From Angelakisella sp. (GTDB lineage: Bacteria; Bacillota; Clostridia; Oscillospirales; Ruminococcaceae), in assembly GCA_020025195.1 (NCBI GenBank), contig JAHHSN010000017.1, positions 1-30,522 of the forward strand: DNA of 30,522 bases, read 5' to 3'. Of this stretch, positions 28,767 to 30,522 are shown piece after piece (positions within the stretch are counted from its first letter, which is position 1; every line of letters begins with the position of its first letter). The notes under the pieces were generated by a model. It did not search any database. It had not been told where the DNA came from and worked only from the letters and a program-made list of their open reading frames with translations. The position numbers and the translations under genes were made by a program.

Positions 28767-28790
28767 AGCGGCAGGGGAAGGGCTGCCGCT
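28767..28790. repeat. Hairpin between convergent yeiH-type and scfB genes
   Basis: AGCGGCAG (28767-28774) pairs with CTGCCGCT (28783-28790). It has no T-run and stands just before the true terminator. Confidence 0.6.
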
Positions 28791-28807
28791 GTGTCTTAAA
28801 CAAAAGG

Positions 28808-28838
28808 AAAGCCAGCGCCGGTTCGGCGCTGGCTTTTT
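28808..28838. terminator. Bidirectional terminator between yeiH-type and scfB genes
   Basis: A perfect 12-bp stem (28808-28819 with 28825-28836) with a five-base loop, followed by TTTTT and preceded by A-rich sequence. It can end both convergent transcripts. Confidence 0.9.
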
Positions 28839-28900
28839 GGTAAGCTCTAATATGCGTGTTATGCTGTCCCTCCTAACGGGACGGTATGGTTTTTCTTTTT

Positions 28901-30373
28901 TCAGAAGCTCATGGAGCAGGAGGAGCAGTCCTCCGAATCGCCGCACCCGGCGTCCTCACCAAGGAGGGCATCGGTGTGGTACTTGGCAAGCTCCGGGTCC
29001 AGTGCCTCGGCGACCTTGATCATAAGGGCGCACTCGATGCGCTTGCGAAACACCCGGCAGCCGTATTCATAGATGCCGTGGATGTCTCCGGTTGCGTGCA
29101 GGGCGTTGGCGGCACAGCCGCCGGAGCAGTAGAGCCGTGCCCAGCAGTCGGCGCAGTCGGGGCGGGCATAGACGTTGCAGAGCTTGAACTCATCCCGCAG
29201 GTCGGTGTTGGTCACGCCGTCCCAGACGTTTCCCAGCTTGTATTTCTCCTCGCCCACAAACTGATGGCAGGGGTAGAGGTCGCCGGAGGGAGTGACCGCC
29301 ATGTACTCGGTGCCGGAGCCGCAGCCGGAGATGCGCTTATAGATGCAGGGCCCGTGCTTCAGGTCGATCATGTAGTGGTAGAAGGTGATGGGATGGCCTT
29401 CCTTCTCCCGACGGATCATATCCGCGGCGAGCCGTTCGTACTGCTCAAAGAGGCGGGGCAGATCCTCCTCGGTCAGTGCCTCGGGGCTCTGGGGGTCGGT
29501 CACCACCGGCTCCATGGAAAGCTCCGTAAAGCCGAGGTCGTCCGCCATATGGAACAGATCGTTTGTAAAATCGGTGTTGTGATGGGTGAAGGTGCCGCGC
29601 ATATAGTAGTCCTTGCCGCCCCTTGCCGCCACCAGCTTCTGGAACTTCGGTACGATGCGGTCATAGCTGCCGCGGCCGTTCACATCCACCCGAAAGCGGT
29701 CATTGACCTCCTTACGTCCGTCGAGGCTGAGGACCACGTTATAGCACTCCCGGTTCGCCCACTCAATGACCTCATCGGTGATGCCGATACCGTTGGTGGT
29801 GAGGGTGAAGCGGAAGTTTTTCCCCTTCTCCTTCTCAATGCTTCTCGCGTAGGCAACAAGCTGTTTGCAGACCTCAAAGTTCATGAGTGGCTCGCCGCCG
29901 AAGAAGTCGACCTCAAGGTTGCGGCGGGTTCCGGAGTTTTCCACCAGAAAATCGAGCGCCCGTTTGCCGGTCTCAAAGCTCATAAGCCCTGCCTTGCCGT
30001 GGAATTTTCCCTGTGCGGCGAAGCAGTAGCTGCAGTTCAGATTGCAGGTGTGCGCCACGTGCAGGCAGAGGGCCTTCACGACGGTGCTGCGCTTTTTGAA
30101 TTCAAAGGCCTTGTCCGCGTAGGTGTCGGGCGCAAAGAGGCGCCCCTCCTCCTTCAGCGTTTCGATGTCCTCGAGGCAGGAGGCAATCTCCTCTTTGGTC
30201 ACCTCGGGGTGCTCCTTATATTTTTCAAGGAGCGCTGCGGTGACCGCCTCGGGGCTCTCTCCCCGGTCGAGGAGAGCGATGGCGTCATACGCCAGCTCAT
30301 CCACCGCGTGCACGCTTCCGCTGTATACGTCGAGAACGATATTATAGCCGCCAAGCTGATACTGATGAATCAT
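28901..30373 (-). CDS. scfB: Radical SAM SCIFF peptide maturase ScfB
   Basis: This 490-residue enzyme makes thioether cross-links in the six-cysteine SCIFF peptide (a ranthipeptide) encoded just upstream. The first ~90 residues form the peptide-recognition part. The radical SAM cluster motif is CNLNCSYC (Cys110, Cys114, Cys117), followed by FFGGEPLMNFE. The C-terminal SPASM region has cysteines for two more Fe-S clusters (GPCIYKRISGCGSGTEY, YPCHQF, CNVYARPDCADCWARLYCSGGC, YGCRVF). A further Cys-rich tail GCGDSEDCSSCSMSF ends the protein. ATG 30373 has AAGGGA nine bases upstream. The pair scfA-scfB is near-universal in Clostridia; the role of the mature peptide is unknown. Confidence 0.95.
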   Translation of the reverse strand: MIHQYQLGGYNIVLDVYSGSVHAVDELAYDAIALLDRGESPEAVTAALLEKYKEHPEVTKEEIASCLEDIETLKEEGRLFAPDTYADKAFEFKKRSTVVKALCLHVAHTCNLNCSYCFAAQGKFHGKAGLMSFETGKRALDFLVENSGTRRNLEVDFFGGEPLMNFEVCKQLVAYARSIEKEKGKNFRFTLTTNGIGITDEVIEWANRECYNVVLSLDGRKEVNDRFRVDVNGRGSYDRIVPKFQKLVAARGGKDYYMRGTFTHHNTDFTNDLFHMADDLGFTELSMEPVVTDPQSPEALTEEDLPRLFEQYERLAADMIRREKEGHPITFYHYMIDLKHGPCIYKRISGCGSGTEYMAVTPSGDLYPCHQFVGEEKYKLGNVWDGVTNTDLRDEFKLCNVYARPDCADCWARLYCSGGCAANALHATGDIHGIYEYGCRVFRKRIECALMIKVAEALDPELAKYHTDALLGEDAGCGDSEDCSSCSMSF

Positions 30374-30397
30374 ATGTTTTTTCCCTTCATTCACACA

Positions 30398-30430
30398 CAA
30401 AAATAGCCGGAACGCTGAGCGCTCCGGCTA
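30398..30430 (-). terminator. Terminator-like attenuator between scfA and scfB
   Basis: On the minus strand TAGCCGGA (30430-30423) pairs with TCCGGCTA (30411-30404), with an inner CGC/GCG stem, followed by TTTTT. It lies between the peptide gene and its maturase, so most transcripts should end after scfA and some read through. Confidence 0.85.
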
Positions 30431-30442
30431 AAACGCGAAAAA

Positions 30443-30522
30443 TTATTCCGCTTTCTCGCAGGGCTGATTGGCAATGCCGCAGCTGGTCTTGCAGGCGCTC
30501 TGGCAGGAAGTCTGGCACTCAC
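30443..30522 (-). CDS. scfA: SCIFF ranthipeptide precursor ScfA (C-terminal part, cut by window edge)
   Basis: Only the last 25 codons lie in the window. They encode ECQTSCQSACKTSC followed by GIANQPCEKAE and a TAA stop, which is the conserved C-terminal core of SCIFF (six cysteines in forty-five residues). Five of the six cysteines are visible, together with the two Thr residues that are candidates for Cys-to-Thr thioether links. The scfB maturase follows 69 bp downstream. The N-terminal leader and start are outside the window. Confidence 0.92.
   Translation of the reverse strand, partial: ECQTSCQSACKTSCGIANQPCEKAE

Noticed and set aside
28886..30406. Rightward open frame of about 500 codons antisense to scfB
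   Set aside because: It is a GC-driven shadow. The minus strand encodes clear radical SAM and SPASM motifs; the plus frame has no ribosome site or recognisable domain.

Overview
The window looks like a chromosomal segment of a spore-forming, fairly GC-rich member of the Clostridia, most likely an Oscillospiraceae-type gut bacterium. The reasons are a complete sporulation sigma factor K gene with pro-sequence, a cotJA-cotJB-cotJC spore coat operon, the Clostridia-specific SCIFF peptide with its radical SAM maturase, ECF-type vitamin S components (FolT, ThiT), strong Shine-Dalgarno sequences with frequent TTG and GTG starts, and intrinsic terminators after most transcription units. No tRNA, rRNA, CRISPR array, transposase or phage gene was seen. 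The content is mainly core and housekeeping.

Layout. 1-337 (-): N-terminus of a Lys/Ala-rich protein (possibly RNase J), divergent from rnhA (619-1080). 1202-2854: cysteine desulfurase plus NifU/IscU scaffold, an Fe-S assembly pair. 3057-7412: a lipoprotein, an AI-2E-family membrane protein, a membrane-anchored secreted protein and rapZ. 7462-9145 (-): mutY-folT. 9368-10402: an XdhC-family protein whose two domains are in reversed order. 10403-10925: gene-poor, with a probable gene remnant. 10926-11627 (-): ZIP metal transporter. 11773-12678: sugar-phosphate nucleotidyltransferase. 12796-13259: two small genes. 13280-14419 (-): minimal DEAD-box helicase. 14569-16401: cotJ operon whose CotJA carries a long Asn/Cys/Gly/Tyr repeat extension. 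16482-19327: overlapping glycosyltransferase and class B penicillin-binding protein. 19479-20304 (-): thiT under a TPP riboswitch, back to back with a HAD phosphatase (20379-21044). 21208-22137 (-): PfkB-family sugar kinase. 22262-23423 (-): zinc-ribbon membrane protein and RluA-type pseudouridine synthase. 23603-24292: sigK. 24293-24799: gene-free, with a possible structured RNA. 24800-26355: MarR regulator plus FUSC membrane protein. 26481-28661: divergent LysR regulator and YeiH-type transporter with palindromes between them. 28901-30522 (-): SCIFF maturase scfB and the end of the SCIFF precursor gene scfA, separated by a terminator-like hairpin.

The most unusual items are the repeat-extended CotJA with an in-frame hexanucleotide microsatellite, the scfA-scfB unit with its intergenic attenuator, the candidate structured RNA after sigK, the nested-hairpin element between the PBP gene and thiT, and the regulatory architecture at thiT/HAD and at LysR/YeiH. 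About half of the recognisable promoters have an extended -10 (TGGTATAAT or TGCTATAAT).
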